Origin: an uncultured Spirochaetales bacterium
GTDB lineage: Bacteria > Spirochaetota > Spirochaetia > Treponematales > Treponemataceae
DNA length: 5,164 nt
NCBI GenBank assembly: GCA_946061495.1
Contig: CAMGSV010000178.1
Coordinates: 1 to 5,164, forward strand
Direction: 5' to 3'
Positions 5,150 to 5,164 of the stretch are shown in pieces. The notes below the pieces were generated by a model that saw only the letters and a program-made list of their open reading frames with translations, made no database searches and was not told the DNA's origin. The translations under genes and the position numbers were made by a program. How positions within the stretch are numbered: the stretch's first letter is position 1; the number at the start of each line of letters is the position of its first letter.

Positions 5150-5164
5150 CAAATCGGACCCAAT

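Overview
The window looks like chromosomal DNA of a Gram-negative-type Firmicute, tentatively a Negativicutes member such as a Selenomonas relative. This is an inference from moderate-to-high GC content, a tRNA-Thr without an encoded CCA, AGGA-type ribosome binding sites, sigma-A/sigma-70 type promoters and the style of the proteins. No phylogenetic marker is complete enough to prove it.

Layout from left to right: (1) the 3' part of a tRNA-Thr(CGT) gene at 1-51; (2) an 82-bp structured insert at 54-135 followed by a second, 19-bp copy of the tRNA 3' end at 136-154; (3) a strong hairpin terminator at 155-192 shared by the tRNA unit and the converging chemoreceptor gene; (4) a complete methyl-accepting chemotaxis protein on the minus strand at 191-2068, with a 5'-UTR hairpin over its Shine-Dalgarno sequence and a good sigma-70 promoter; (5) a 111-bp divergent promoter region; (6) a 792-residue radical SAM protein with a degenerate cobalamin-binding-like N-terminal region on the plus strand at 2180-4558, probably read from a leaderless mRNA; (7) a 39-bp palindromic tandem repeat at 4537-4629 that supplies the radical SAM gene's last codons and stop; (8) a terminator for the converging gene, and a G9 tract; (9) a small four-helix membrane protein on the minus strand at 4700-5113, with a near-perfect GntR/FadR-type palindrome across its promoter.

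The three proteins do not form an operon. The chemoreceptor and radical SAM genes diverge from abutting promoters whose -35 boxes are 8 bp apart, so their transcription may compete, but no biochemical link is evident. The chemoreceptor senses a ligand outside the membrane and signals to CheA/CheW. The radical SAM enzyme is of unknown substrate and has an unusual CX4CX2C cluster motif. The small membrane protein is of unknown function and appears locally regulated.

The most interesting features are the duplicated and structured tRNA-Thr 3' end, the unusual radical SAM protein with a T8 slippage-prone tract between its two domains, and the repeat array overlapping its stop codon.
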